A stretch of DNA of 64,000 nt from Sphingomonas adhaesiva (GTDB lineage: Bacteria > Pseudomonadota > Alphaproteobacteria > Sphingomonadales > Sphingomonadaceae), in contig NZ_JAQIJT010000002.1 of assembly GCF_036946125.1 (NCBI RefSeq), positions 899,001 to 963,000 of the forward strand. The letters are read 5' to 3'. The notes beneath the pieces are model-generated. The model was given only the letters and a program-made list of their open reading frames with translations, made no database searches and was not told the DNA's origin. Numbering within the stretch: the stretch's first letter is position 1; each line of letters opens with the position of its first letter. Shown in pieces: positions 7,955 through 15,510 of this stretch. A program made the translations under genes and the position numbers.

Positions 7955-9259
7955 ATGACCATTCGCACCATCGCCGGGGCGGGCGCGACGGCGCTGCTGC
8001 TGGCAGGCGCCGCGCTGACCGTGACGCATGGCATCGCGCCGGCGGTGGCCAGCGGACGCGTCGACCCGAAGCTGCAGAAGGCCGCGGCCGACAATGCGGC
8101 GCGGGCGCAGAGCGAGCTGTCGCGCAAGCATTGGGACAAGGCGATCCGGCTGGCCGAGCAGGCAGTGGCGCAGGACGGGCAGGATTCGGGATACCGGGCG
8201 CTGCTGGGCAATGCCTATCTGCGCGGCGGGCGCTTCGCCTCGGCGGAGCAGGCGTTCGCCGACGTGCTGACGTTGCGTCCCGAGGACGGCGGCGCCGCGC
8301 TGAACCTGGCGCTGGCGCGGATCGCGACCGGGCGCTGGGATGCGGCACGCGAGACGCTGGACGCGCACAGCGCGGCGATCGCGCCGGCCGACCGCGGCCT
8401 GGCGCTGGCGCTGGCGGGCGATCCGGCCGCGGCGGTCGAGGTGCTGACCGCGGCGGCGCGGGGACCGGCGAGCGATGCGAAGACGCGGCAGAACCTGGCG
8501 CTGGCGCTGGCGCTGTCGGGTCGCTGGGCCGAAGCGCGCGCGATCGCGGCGATGGACATGGATGCGGGCGCGGTCGATCGCCGGATCGAGCAATGGGCGG
8601 CCTTCGCGCAACCTTCCTCCGCCGCGGACCAGGTGTCCTCGCTGCTGGGTGTGACGCCTGCGGTCGATCCGGGGCAGCCGGTCGCGCTGGCGCTGGCGGG
8701 CACGCCGGCGGTCGCGACCGCATCGGTCGATGCGTTCATGCCGGGACGCGCCGCAGCGGCGGTCGAATCCGCGGTGGTGTCGCAGGAGATCCCGGAGGCG
8801 ACGCCGGTGGCGGCGGGGGTGGCGGCGGTCGCACCGCCGGTCGCGGTATCGGTGCCGATCCCGATGATCGCGGCGCCCGCAGCCTATAAGGTGGCGGCGG
8901 TGAAGCGGATGGTGGCGACCGCACGGCCGGCGCAGGCGACCGTGCAGGCCCGGGGCGACTGGGTGGTGCAGCTGGGCGCGTTCCGAAACGCAGGCGTGGC
9001 GAAGGACGGCTGGAGCCAGGCGACGCGGCGCCTGCCGGCGCTGGCGCAGCATCGCCCCAACGGGGTCAGCGCGTCGGTGAAGGGCGCGACCTTCTATCGC
9101 CTGTCGGTCGGCGGGTTCACGCGGGGCGATGCGGTGGCGCTGTGCCGCGGCTACCGGGCGAAGGGCGGGGTGTGCTTCGTCCGCGCGACCGCGGGGGATC
9201 AGATGGCGGCGTGGTTCCGCCCGCCGTCGAAGGGGGCGGTGCAGCTGGCGTCGCGGTAA
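7955..9259 (+). CDS. TPR and SPOR domain protein, secreted
   Basis: The 434-residue protein has an N-terminal signal segment (ATALLLAGAALTVTHGIAPAVA) and TPR-type repeats at about 35-190 (DKAIRLAEQAVAQDGQDSGYRALLGNAYLRGG is typical). These are followed by an Ala/Val/Pro-rich linker (215-320) and a C-terminal SPOR domain (WVVQLGAFRNAGVAKDGW to VCFVRA). It is expected in the periplasm at septal peptidoglycan. It starts four bases after the preceding stop and so closes the parA operon. The divergent gene at 5.5-6.5 kb has the same architecture (helical repeats, linker, SPOR), so the cluster contains two related septal proteins around one ATPase. Confidence 0.85.
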   Translation: MTIRTIAGAGATALLLAGAALTVTHGIAPAVASGRVDPKLQKAAADNAARAQSELSRKHWDKAIRLAEQAVAQDGQDSGYRALLGNAYLRGGRFASAEQAFADVLTLRPEDGGAALNLALARIATGRWDAARETLDAHSAAIAPADRGLALALAGDPAAAVEVLTAAARGPASDAKTRQNLALALALSGRWAEARAIAAMDMDAGAVDRRIEQWAAFAQPSSAADQVSSLLGVTPAVDPGQPVALALAGTPAVATASVDAFMPGRAAAAVESAVVSQEIPEATPVAAGVAAVAPPVAVSVPIPMIAAPAAYKVAAVKRMVATARPAQATVQARGDWVVQLGAFRNAGVAKDGWSQATRRLPALAQHRPNGVSASVKGATFYRLSVGGFTRGDAVALCRGYRAKGGVCFVRATAGDQMAAWFRPPSKGAVQLASR

Positions 9260-9281
9260 TCCGGGCCCTTCGTTCCGACTG

Positions 9282-9305
9282 CCTCCCCGGCCTTCGCCGG
9301 GGAGG
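9282..9305. terminator. Hairpin between convergent SPOR and pyrC' genes
   Basis: A perfect 10-bp stem CCTCCCCGGC with a CTTC loop lies between two convergent genes. It lacks a clear T-run on either side, so it may terminate inefficiently or act as an mRNA 3' end stabiliser. Confidence 0.5.
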
Positions 9306-9326
9306 TGCTGCAAGGGGGTGGATTTA

Positions 9327-10547
9327 TCACGCCGCAATCTCGCGCCCGCCCTTCCACATCGCCGTGACGCGGCCCTGCACCGGCAGGCCGTCGAAGGGGG
9401 TGTTGCCGGCCTGCCCCGGTAGCGTGTCGGCATCGACCTGCCACGGGGCGTGTTCGTCGATCAGGATGACGTCGCCGGGCATGCCGGGCGCGAGCGTCCC
9501 CGTCTCCAGCCCCAATACCGCCGCCGGGCCGGTCGCGAGGAGCGCGAACAGGCGCGGCAGCGTGACATGGCCGTCGCGCGCCAGCCCGAGCGACAGCGCC
9601 AGCAGCGTCGCCGCGTCCGCCGCCCCCGCCGTGGCATCGGCATAGGGCAGGCGCTTCTCCTCCGGCCCGCGCGGGTCGTGGCCCGAGGACAGCACGTCGA
9701 TCGTCCCGTCCGCCAGCGCGGCGAGCGTCGCCCGGCGATCGCCCTCGCCGCGCAACGGCGGCGAGAGGTGGGCGAAGGTGCGAAAGTCGCTCATCGCGAT
9801 ATCGGACAGCAGCAGATAGGCCGGCGTCGTGCCGCAGGTGACGCGCACCCCGCGCGCCTTCGCCGCGCGCACCAGCGCGAAGCCGGCGGCGGTGGTGACG
9901 CAGCGCAGGTGGAGCCTGGCGCCCGTATCCTCCGCCAGCATCAGGTCGCGCGCGATCGCCAGCGCCTCCGCCAGCGCGGGCGCGGCGGGGAGACCGAGCC
10001 GCGACGCGGTCTCGCCCGCGGTCGCCACCGCATCCCCGACCAGCCCGGCATCCTCGGCATGGCTCACGACGGTGATGTCGAGGTCGCGGGCGTAGGCGAG
10101 GACGCGGTGCATCACACCCGAATCGGCGATCCAGCGCCGCCCGGTGCCGACCGCGCGCGCGCCGGCGGAGCGGCACACCGCCATTTCCGCAAGGTCGGCG
10201 CCCTTCAGCCCGCGCGTCGCCGCCGCGATGGGATGGATCCACAGATCGGGGCGGCCGATGAGCGCGAGCCGCTGCACCGCGCCCGGCTCGTCGAGGACGG
10301 GCGACTGATCGGGCAGGGGCGCGACGCGGACGATCCCGCCGGCGCGCGCCGCGGCGCGATCGATCGTGCCGACGCCCAGGTCGACGATGCCCGGCGCCAG
10401 CAGCCGCCCGCCGCAGTCGACGGTGCGCGCGTCGTCGGGAACGGGACCCTCGACGATGATACCGTCAACGATCAGCAGGTCGCCGGTGCGCTCCCCGCCG
10501 GCGGGGCAGACGAGGCGGGCGTCGGCGAGGTGGAGCGCGTTCGTCAT
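9327..10547 (-). CDS. pyrC': Dihydroorotase-like protein, probably catalytically inactive (PyrC')
   Basis: The 406-residue product has the class I dihydroorotase fold (amidohydrolase family). The zinc-binding HxH that should follow the first strand is replaced: GIVDLGVGTID has Gly58 and Gly60 in place of the two histidines. The TPHHL-type segment reads TTPAYLLL, and the TDHAPH-type catalytic segment reads SGHDPR, losing the catalytic aspartate. The start overlaps the pyrB stop (ATGA), so the two are translationally coupled. In Pseudomonas an inactive PyrC' is a structural partner of aspartate carbamoyltransferase, and the same role is inferred here. An active dihydroorotase should then be encoded elsewhere in the genome. 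Confidence 0.88.
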   Translation of the reverse strand: MTNALHLADARLVCPAGGERTGDLLIVDGIIVEGPVPDDARTVDCGGRLLAPGIVDLGVGTIDRAAARAGGIVRVAPLPDQSPVLDEPGAVQRLALIGRPDLWIHPIAAATRGLKGADLAEMAVCRSAGARAVGTGRRWIADSGVMHRVLAYARDLDITVVSHAEDAGLVGDAVATAGETASRLGLPAAPALAEALAIARDLMLAEDTGARLHLRCVTTAAGFALVRAAKARGVRVTCGTTPAYLLLSDIAMSDFRTFAHLSPPLRGEGDRRATLAALADGTIDVLSSGHDPRGPEEKRLPYADATAGAADAATLLALSLGLARDGHVTLPRLFALLATGPAAVLGLETGTLAPGMPGDVILIDEHAPWQVDADTLPGQAGNTPFDGLPVQGRVTAMWKGGREIAA

Positions 10548-11533
10548 GCCCAGCCCTCCACGCCGCGCGCGCGCCGGGTCAGTACGTCGAGGCAGGCCAT
10601 GCGGACCGCGACGCCCATCGCCACCTGCTCGGTAATGGCGGACCGCTCGACATGGTCGGCGACCGCCGAGTCGATCTCCACGCCGCGGTTCATCGGGCCG
10701 GGGTGCATCACCAGCGCGGCCGGCGCGTAGCGCTCCAGCCGGTCGAGCGTCAGGCCGTAGCGCAGATGATATTCGCGGATCGAGGGGACGTAGCCGCCGG
10801 TCATCCGCTCCGTCTGGAGCCGCAGCATCATCACCACGTCGGCGCCGTCCATCGCGCGGTCGAAATCGGTGAAGGGGGTGACGCCGAACCGCTCGATCGC
10901 GGGCGGCATCAGCGTGGAGGGGGCGCAGACGCGCACCTCCGCCGCCAGCGCGGTGAGCGCCAGGATGTTCGACCGCGCGACGCGGCTGTGGAGCAGGTCG
11001 CCGCAGATCACGACGCGCCTGTTGGCGATCCCGCCCAGCCGGCGGCGGATCGTCAGCGCGTCGAGCAGCGCCTGCGTGGGATGTTCGTGGCGGCCGTCGC
11101 CTGCGTTCAGCACCGGGCAGTCGACCTTGCCCGCGATCAGCCGCACCGCGCCCGACGACATGTGGCGGATGACGATGACGTCGGCGCGCATCGCGTTGAG
11201 CGTCATCGCGGTGTCGATCAGCGTCTCGCCCTTCTTCACGCTCGACTGCGCGGCGTGCATGTTGACGACGTCCGCGCCCAGCCGCTTGCCCGCGATCTCG
11301 AAGCTCAGCAGCGTGCGCGTGCTGTTCTCGAAGAAGGCGTTGATCTGCGTGAAGCCGGCCAGCCGCCGGTCGGGGGCGGCGCGGGTGCGGTTCGCCTCGA
11401 CCCATGTCTCCGCTTCGTCGAGCAGGAACATGATCTCGTGCGGCTGGAGCCCCTCGATCCCGGTGAGGTGACGATGCGGAAAGACCGCGCCGCCGGGGAT
11501 GAGGGTGGCGGGGCGATGATCGGAGCGCTGCAT
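10544..11533 (-). CDS. pyrB: Aspartate carbamoyltransferase catalytic chain
   Basis: This 329-residue enzyme condenses carbamoyl phosphate with L-aspartate to carbamoyl aspartate, the committed step of pyrimidine synthesis in the cytoplasm. The carbamoyl-phosphate motif FFENSTRTLLSFE, the substrate motif HPTQALLD and the aspartate loop MHPGPMNRGVEID are all intact. The start at 11533 gives a short N-terminal extension before the usual beginning (FPHRHLTGIEGL), as in the Pseudomonas-type enzyme that pairs with PyrC'. The gene overlaps pyrC' by four bases. No pyrI regulatory chain is present. Longer in-frame starts up to 11821 read through GC-rich sequence without family similarity. Confidence 0.95.
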   Translation of the reverse strand: MQRSDHRPATLIPGGAVFPHRHLTGIEGLQPHEIMFLLDEAETWVEANRTRAAPDRRLAGFTQINAFFENSTRTLLSFEIAGKRLGADVVNMHAAQSSVKKGETLIDTAMTLNAMRADVIVIRHMSSGAVRLIAGKVDCPVLNAGDGRHEHPTQALLDALTIRRRLGGIANRRVVICGDLLHSRVARSNILALTALAAEVRVCAPSTLMPPAIERFGVTPFTDFDRAMDGADVVMMLRLQTERMTGGYVPSIREYHLRYGLTLDRLERYAPAALVMHPGPMNRGVEIDSAVADHVERSAITEQVAMGVAVRMACLDVLTRRARGVEGWA

Positions 11534-11961
11534 CACGCGCGCCGGGTAGCGGCGCGCACGCGCGGGGGCAAGGGTCGCGAGTCGCGGCGGCGGCGCGGCG
11601 CGCGGAAGTTGACAAAGTTGACGCCACGTCGGCGCCGGAAGCGCCCCCGCGCTGCCGTCCGTCGACGAGGGGCGGTCGCGGGGAGGGCATGGGACATGGG
11701 CGCGACGATAGCGCATCGATGCGATGTAGGACAGCGGGGGGGAGCGTGGCCGCGTCCCGTTTTCCGCGCCGTGCGGGCGGTGTTGCGGGACGGTCGATGT
11801 CGCCCGGCGTTGGATTTCCAATGGCCTTGCGGTGTTTTCGGGGATGGCGTGCCATTTGGGACAGCGCCGGCCTCCTCACGAAGCAAGCAAGAGCATCGAT
11901 CAGACCCTGACGGATGGACGGCAACCGAACCAACCTCTATATCGGACGTTGGAGGACCATC
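11534..11961. other. Intergenic region upstream of pyrB, no gene seen
   Basis: This 428-bp gap holds the pyrB promoter on the minus strand and the leader of a small gene on the plus strand. Several overlapping reading frames exist but none has a ribosome binding site with a plausible protein. No repeat of the families seen elsewhere occurs here, and no leader-peptide attenuator was recognised. Confidence 0.5.
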
Positions 11962-12132
11962 ATGCGCGTGAACACCAGCACATCGATGCGCCTGGCTCGC
12001 CGGGTCAAGCGTCGGTACGGCACCTGGCAGGCGGTGCGGCAGGCCTCACAGGTGGAGAACGGCATTTACGTCGTGAGCGCGAGCGCCGCTCCCGACAACG
12101 ACCGGGATGGATCGGCGCCCGTCACGGCATAA
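11962..12132 (+). CDS. Small basic hypothetical protein
   Basis: An ATG preceded at 7 nt by GGAGGA opens a 56-residue frame (MRVNTSTSMRLARRVKRRYGTWQAVRQ...). The first half is strongly basic and the second half is polar. No family is recognised. The near-perfect ribosome binding site is the main support. It is followed after 5 bp by a membrane-protein remnant in a different frame, with which it may form a small transcription unit. Confidence 0.45.
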   Translation: MRVNTSTSMRLARRVKRRYGTWQAVRQASQVENGIYVVSASAAPDNDRDGSAPVTA

Positions 12133-12137
12133 TCGTC

Positions 12138-12607
12138 GTGGCCTTCAGTTACTCCTTATTTCTCGTTCTGCTGCTGATCTTTCCGGGGCTCTGCTTTTGG
12201 GCGGGGTGGCGCGCGGGTGAGCGCACCGATTTCCTGAGCCCCTCGCCGGATCGACCGAACTCCACGGTCACGCTGTTCATCGTGGTGTTCGGCACCATCG
12301 CGGGGCATCTGCTTGGGACCGGCTTCTTCGCGGCTCAGTCGGTCTGGTGTCACGTAACCGGCATGTGCCTGCGTATCGGTTTCGATCCCAATGTCTATCG
12401 CGCCCTGCTGCGCGGTGCGGCGGCGACCGATTTCTGGTCAAGATCTCGAAAACGGGATTGGACCGGGTGGACAGCAGCTCGACGCCGATCACGCAGCTTC
12501 AGGTGACGGCAGCGGAAATCGCGAACGTCGCGCTGGAGGTCGTGCAAGCCCCCGCAGCGGATGTCGCCGCCGTCGCGGAAGAGGATGCGACGACGACAGG
12601 AAGCTGA
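12138..12607 (+). pseudogene. Possible frameshifted or deleted small membrane protein
   Basis: From a GTG at 12138 one frame gives a convincing membrane N-terminus (FSYSLFLVLLLIFPGLCFWAGWRAGERTD, then a second hydrophobic stretch TLFIVVFGTIAGHLLGTGFF). From about 12430 this frame becomes an Arg/Ser/Trp-rich tail ending at 12506. Another frame over 12425-12607 reads like normal protein (RFLVKISKTGLDRVDSSSTPITQLQVTAAEIANVALEVV...). The simplest reading is one gene broken by a frameshift or small deletion near 12430. The N-terminus recalls DUF6338-type two-helix proteins, but this is a weak resemblance. Sequencing error is an alternative. Confidence 0.4.
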
Positions 12608-12704
12608 CTGCCATAACAAGGCGGACCTCCTGCCGCGTTCAGCCGAGGTTGGCTCGTTTCGGCTACCTCTGCGTTCAGCGAACGTGTTTCACAGGGAGGA
12701 ATGC

Positions 12705-13202
12705 ATGATCCTGCGAATTTCGATGGTGATGGGGTTGGTGAGTGCTGCGGTGCTGTCGGGCTGTGCGACGACCGCGGGGAGCACGGCGGGCGGCGCGCCT
12801 GCACCCGTCGCCGCGCAGGCAGCCGTGCTGAACGCGGTTTTCGCCTCGAACGCCTCGGGGTTGCAGGACGGGTCGCCGACCTATTGCGTCCGGGCGGGTG
12901 GAGAAGAGGCGGGTGGCGAGATGACCCGGGCCGTGGTCGCGGCGCTGAGCGACAACCCGAAGGTGAAACCGGCATCGGCGTGCGAGGTCGCCGATGGCGG
13001 GGACGGGGTGTTCGACCGCCAGACCCGGCAGCGGGCGGTGATGTTCACGGTGGAGACGTCGAACTGTCCGTCCGCGACGGAGTGCCTCATCCGCGGCGGC
13101 TATTACGAAGGCAATCTCAGCGCGCAGACGAACGTCTATCGCGCACGGCTGGTGGAGGGACGTTGGAACGTCTCGCTGGCGGAGACGGGCCCCGTTTCCT
13201 GA
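12705..13202 (+). CDS. Putative lipoprotein of unknown function
   Basis: The 165-residue product has a lipoprotein signal peptide with lipobox LSGC (cysteine at about residue 20) followed by an Ala/Thr/Gly-rich linker, so it should be anchored in the outer or inner membrane. The mature part is about 125 residues with four further cysteines (YCVRA, SACEV, SNCPS, ECLIR), consistent with two disulphides. A strong AGGGAGGA motif precedes the ATG at 12705. No family is recognised. It is convergent with ruvX. Confidence 0.75.
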   Translation: MILRISMVMGLVSAAVLSGCATTAGSTAGGAPAPVAAQAAVLNAVFASNASGLQDGSPTYCVRAGGEEAGGEMTRAVVAALSDNPKVKPASACEVADGGDGVFDRQTRQRAVMFTVETSNCPSATECLIRGGYYEGNLSAQTNVYRARLVEGRWNVSLAETGPVS

Positions 13203-13238
13203 TCGGTGCGGGACGGGGTCGCGTCGGCCGCGCGGCCC

Positions 13239-13700
13239 CTACACCATGACCAGCGCGTCGATCGCGGCTTGCAGGATCGTGGCGGCGGCGTGGTTGTCGA
13301 TGCGCTCGGCGCGCTTCGCCCGGCTCATGTCCTGTTCGATCAGCGCGCGTTCGGCGCTGACGGTCGACCAGCGCTCGTCCCACAGCAGGATCGGGTAGTC
13401 CACGTCGCGGCAGTTGCGCGCGAAGGCGCGGATCGACTGGGTGCGCGGGCTGTCGCTTCCATCGAGGTTGAGCGGGAGGCCGACGACCCAGCCGGCGACC
13501 TGCTGCCGCAGCGACAGCGCGACCAGCGCCGCCTTGTCCTGCGTGAATTTCGTGCGGCGGATCAGGTGCGCGGGACTGGCGAAGCTCCAGCCCGCATCGC
13601 ACAGCGCGGTGCCGATCGTCTTCGTCCCCACGTCGAGCCCGAGCAGGCGGCCGCCGCCGGGTAGCGCAGCGCGAAAGTCGGCGGCGGCGAGGAAGATCAT
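13239..13700 (-). CDS. ruvX: Putative pre-16S rRNA nuclease/Holliday junction resolvase-like RuvX
   Basis: The 153-residue protein has the RNase H-like YqgF fold: GGRLLGLDVGTKTIGTALCD contains the first catalytic aspartate, GLPLNLDGSDSPRT is the family signature, and LLWDERWSTVSAE and RIDNHAAATILQAAID carry the remaining acidic residues. YqgF/RuvX proteins are needed for 16S rRNA 5' maturation in E. coli; resolvase activity is inferred from structure. The ATG overlaps the stop of the DUF3089 gene upstream (ATGA), so the two are coupled. Confidence 0.92.
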   Translation of the reverse strand: MIFLAAADFRAALPGGGRLLGLDVGTKTIGTALCDAGWSFASPAHLIRRTKFTQDKAALVALSLRQQVAGWVVGLPLNLDGSDSPRTQSIRAFARNCRDVDYPILLWDERWSTVSAERALIEQDMSRAKRAERIDNHAAATILQAAIDALVMV

Positions 13701-14827
13701 CTCGCCGCCAGGCGGCGCGCGGCATCGGCGCGGACGTTGGCCCAGAACAGGCTGTAGTCGTAGACGTGATAATTGTTGCCGGGCAGCGTGTACGGTCCGA
13801 CGTCGGGCGGGGCGCCGATCAGCAGTAGTCCGCGATCGTCGCAGCGCGCGGGGATGCGCCCGGGGGTGATCGTCGCCCCGCTCAGCTCCTTGTTGGGGAA
13901 CAGGGTGCCGAGGTTCGCGGTGGCGGGCGCCGCGCCCCCCATCGTGCCCGTCAGCGGGTTGGTGCACAGCATCGGCGTGCCGCGGCGCGGGCGGCCGTCG
14001 AAGCCGGTCGAGCGATCGTATATCTCGCGGATCAGCGTGGGGTCGGCCGGCTCGGCGAAGGACTGCCACGAAAGGATGCAGCCGCGCTGGTCGGGGGCGG
14101 TGCAGGCGGGCAGGCCGAGCGCGCCGATGTCGGTGACGAGGGACACCGGCCAGCCGACGACATAGGCCGCGACGATCCGCTTCGCGAGCGGGGTGCCGGC
14201 GACCCGGTCCCGCAGCAGGCGGGTGAGGTGGAGCGCGCCCTGGCTATGCCCGGCGAGGATGATGGGACGGTCGGGGCCGGCCTCCGCCAGGAAGGCGTCG
14301 AAGGCGGCGAGCACGTCGCCATAGGCCAGCCGCAACGCCTGCTCGGCCGCGGCCTTGTCGGTCAGGAACGCGCCGAAGGTCGCCTGTCGGTAGCGCGGCG
14401 CCCAGATGTCGCCCGCCTCGTTGAAGGCGCTGGCCTGCGCGCGCAGGAACAAGGCGGCGCGCTCGTTCGCCTCGCGGTCGTCGAGCGGCGCGTTCCAATG
14501 CGCGCGATTGAGGTAGGAGGTGGGGTGGAGGAAGAACACCGCCGCGCCGCCGGGCGCGGTGCGCGCGCGGTAGCCGGCGGGGGTCCACAGCGCGGGATTG
14601 CGCCGCAGCGACGGGCGCGCGAGCCACATGCGGTCGTCGCGATACGCATCGGCGCCGATCGCGGATTGCGCGCGGAACGACTCGCCGGGCACCATGGCCA
14701 TGCGGATCATCTCCACGCCCCAGAGGCGATAGGCGAAGGCGGCGGCGAGACCCAGCACGATCAGCGCCGCGACGACATAGAGGAACCTGCGGACCAACGA
14801 GCCATCACCATCCGGGCCGTGCGGCAA
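13697..14827 (-). CDS. DUF3089 family alpha/beta-hydrolase-like protein
   Basis: The 376-residue protein has one N-terminal transmembrane segment (FLYVVAALIVLGLAAAFAYRLW). It is followed by a domain with the nucleophile-elbow motif GHSQG (in IILAGHSQGALHLTRLL) and the segment AVFFLHPTSYLNRAHWNAP typical of DUF3089. It is therefore probably a membrane-anchored serine hydrolase facing the periplasm; the substrate is unknown. The start may be the ATG at 14827 or an internal GTG near 14797, since residues before the membrane segment are not conserved-looking. It precedes and overlaps ruvX. Confidence 0.8.
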   Translation of the reverse strand: MPHGPDGDGSLVRRFLYVVAALIVLGLAAAFAYRLWGVEMIRMAMVPGESFRAQSAIGADAYRDDRMWLARPSLRRNPALWTPAGYRARTAPGGAAVFFLHPTSYLNRAHWNAPLDDREANERAALFLRAQASAFNEAGDIWAPRYRQATFGAFLTDKAAAEQALRLAYGDVLAAFDAFLAEAGPDRPIILAGHSQGALHLTRLLRDRVAGTPLAKRIVAAYVVGWPVSLVTDIGALGLPACTAPDQRGCILSWQSFAEPADPTLIREIYDRSTGFDGRPRRGTPMLCTNPLTGTMGGAAPATANLGTLFPNKELSGATITPGRIPARCDDRGLLLIGAPPDVGPYTLPGNNYHVYDYSLFWANVRADAARRLAAR

Positions 14828-14919
14828 CAGCGCCGCGGCGGCAAGCGCGAATGCCGTGCCCGAGAGCGGCGGTCAGCGCAACTGCCGCAGGCGCTCGTCA
14901 CCCCGAGCCGCTTCGTCAG

Positions 14920-15102
14920 CCCGGCCCTGTGCGAGACGTTTGCAAAAGGCTACACCGTGCTCCTGCGCAGGCAGGAGCCCAGAGTTGCAGGTCCCATAAG
15001 GCGTTTTCTGCTGGTCCTTGGGCTCCTGCCTGCGCAGGAGCACGGCGTGGACTCGGCGTCGTTGCGCCCGTTTTTTGCAAAGGTCCCGCCCTGGATGCCG
15101 GG
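14920..15102. repeat. Nested palindromic repeat, copy B (core inverted)
   Basis: The inner arms (14957-14980 and 15019-15042) are nearly identical to copy A. The core between them is the reverse complement orientation of copies A and C (GCAGGTCCCATAAGGCGTT). Outer-arm remnants with TTTGCAAAA flank them. The element fills most of the 395-bp gap between the divergent DUF3089 gene and gatC; a smaller imperfect palindrome with CCGGACTTGATCCGGGGGTG follows at about 15150-15175. No gene is seen in this gap. Confidence 0.85.
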
Positions 15103-15222
15103 ACAGGCCCGGCATGACGGGGTGGGTTTGGCTGGCGTGTCATACTCGTCACGCCGGACTTGATCCGGGGGTGACGACGCAGGCGTTGCGTTCCCGCCGC
15201 CCGCAATGGTAGCGGCGCGCGC

Positions 15223-15510
15223 ATGTCCGTCGACACACACACCGTCCGGCGCATCGCTGCGCTGGCCCGCATCGCCATCACCGAGGAGGACGCCGCGCGG
15301 CTCGCCCCCGAACTGGGCGCGATCCTCGGCTTCATCGAGCAGCTGGGCGAGGTGGATACCGCCGGCGTCGCGCCGATGACCGCCGTCATCCCCAACCACC
15401 TGCGGCTGCGCGACGACGTCGTCACCGATGGCGGCATCCGCGACCGCGTGCTGGCCAATGCGCCGCAGGCCGAACACGGCTTCTTCACCGTGCCGAAGGT
15501 GATCGAATAA
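15223..15510 (+). CDS. gatC: Aspartyl/glutamyl-tRNA amidotransferase subunit C
   Basis: The 95-residue GatC stabilises GatA and bridges it to GatB in the complex that converts Glu-tRNA(Gln) or Asp-tRNA(Asn) to the correctly charged amide forms. The family pattern VRRIAALARIAITEEDAARLAPELGAILGFIEQLGEVDT and the conserved NHLRLRDDVV are present at normal length. The stop overlaps the gatA start (TAATG). Confidence 0.97.
   Translation: MSVDTHTVRRIAALARIAITEEDAARLAPELGAILGFIEQLGEVDTAGVAPMTAVIPNHLRLRDDVVTDGGIRDRVLANAPQAEHGFFTVPKVIE

Noticed and set aside
11609..11640. TTGACA at 11609 as a plus-strand promoter
   Set aside because: No acceptable -10 element lies at the right distance and the nearest plus-strand gene starts about 350 bp downstream.
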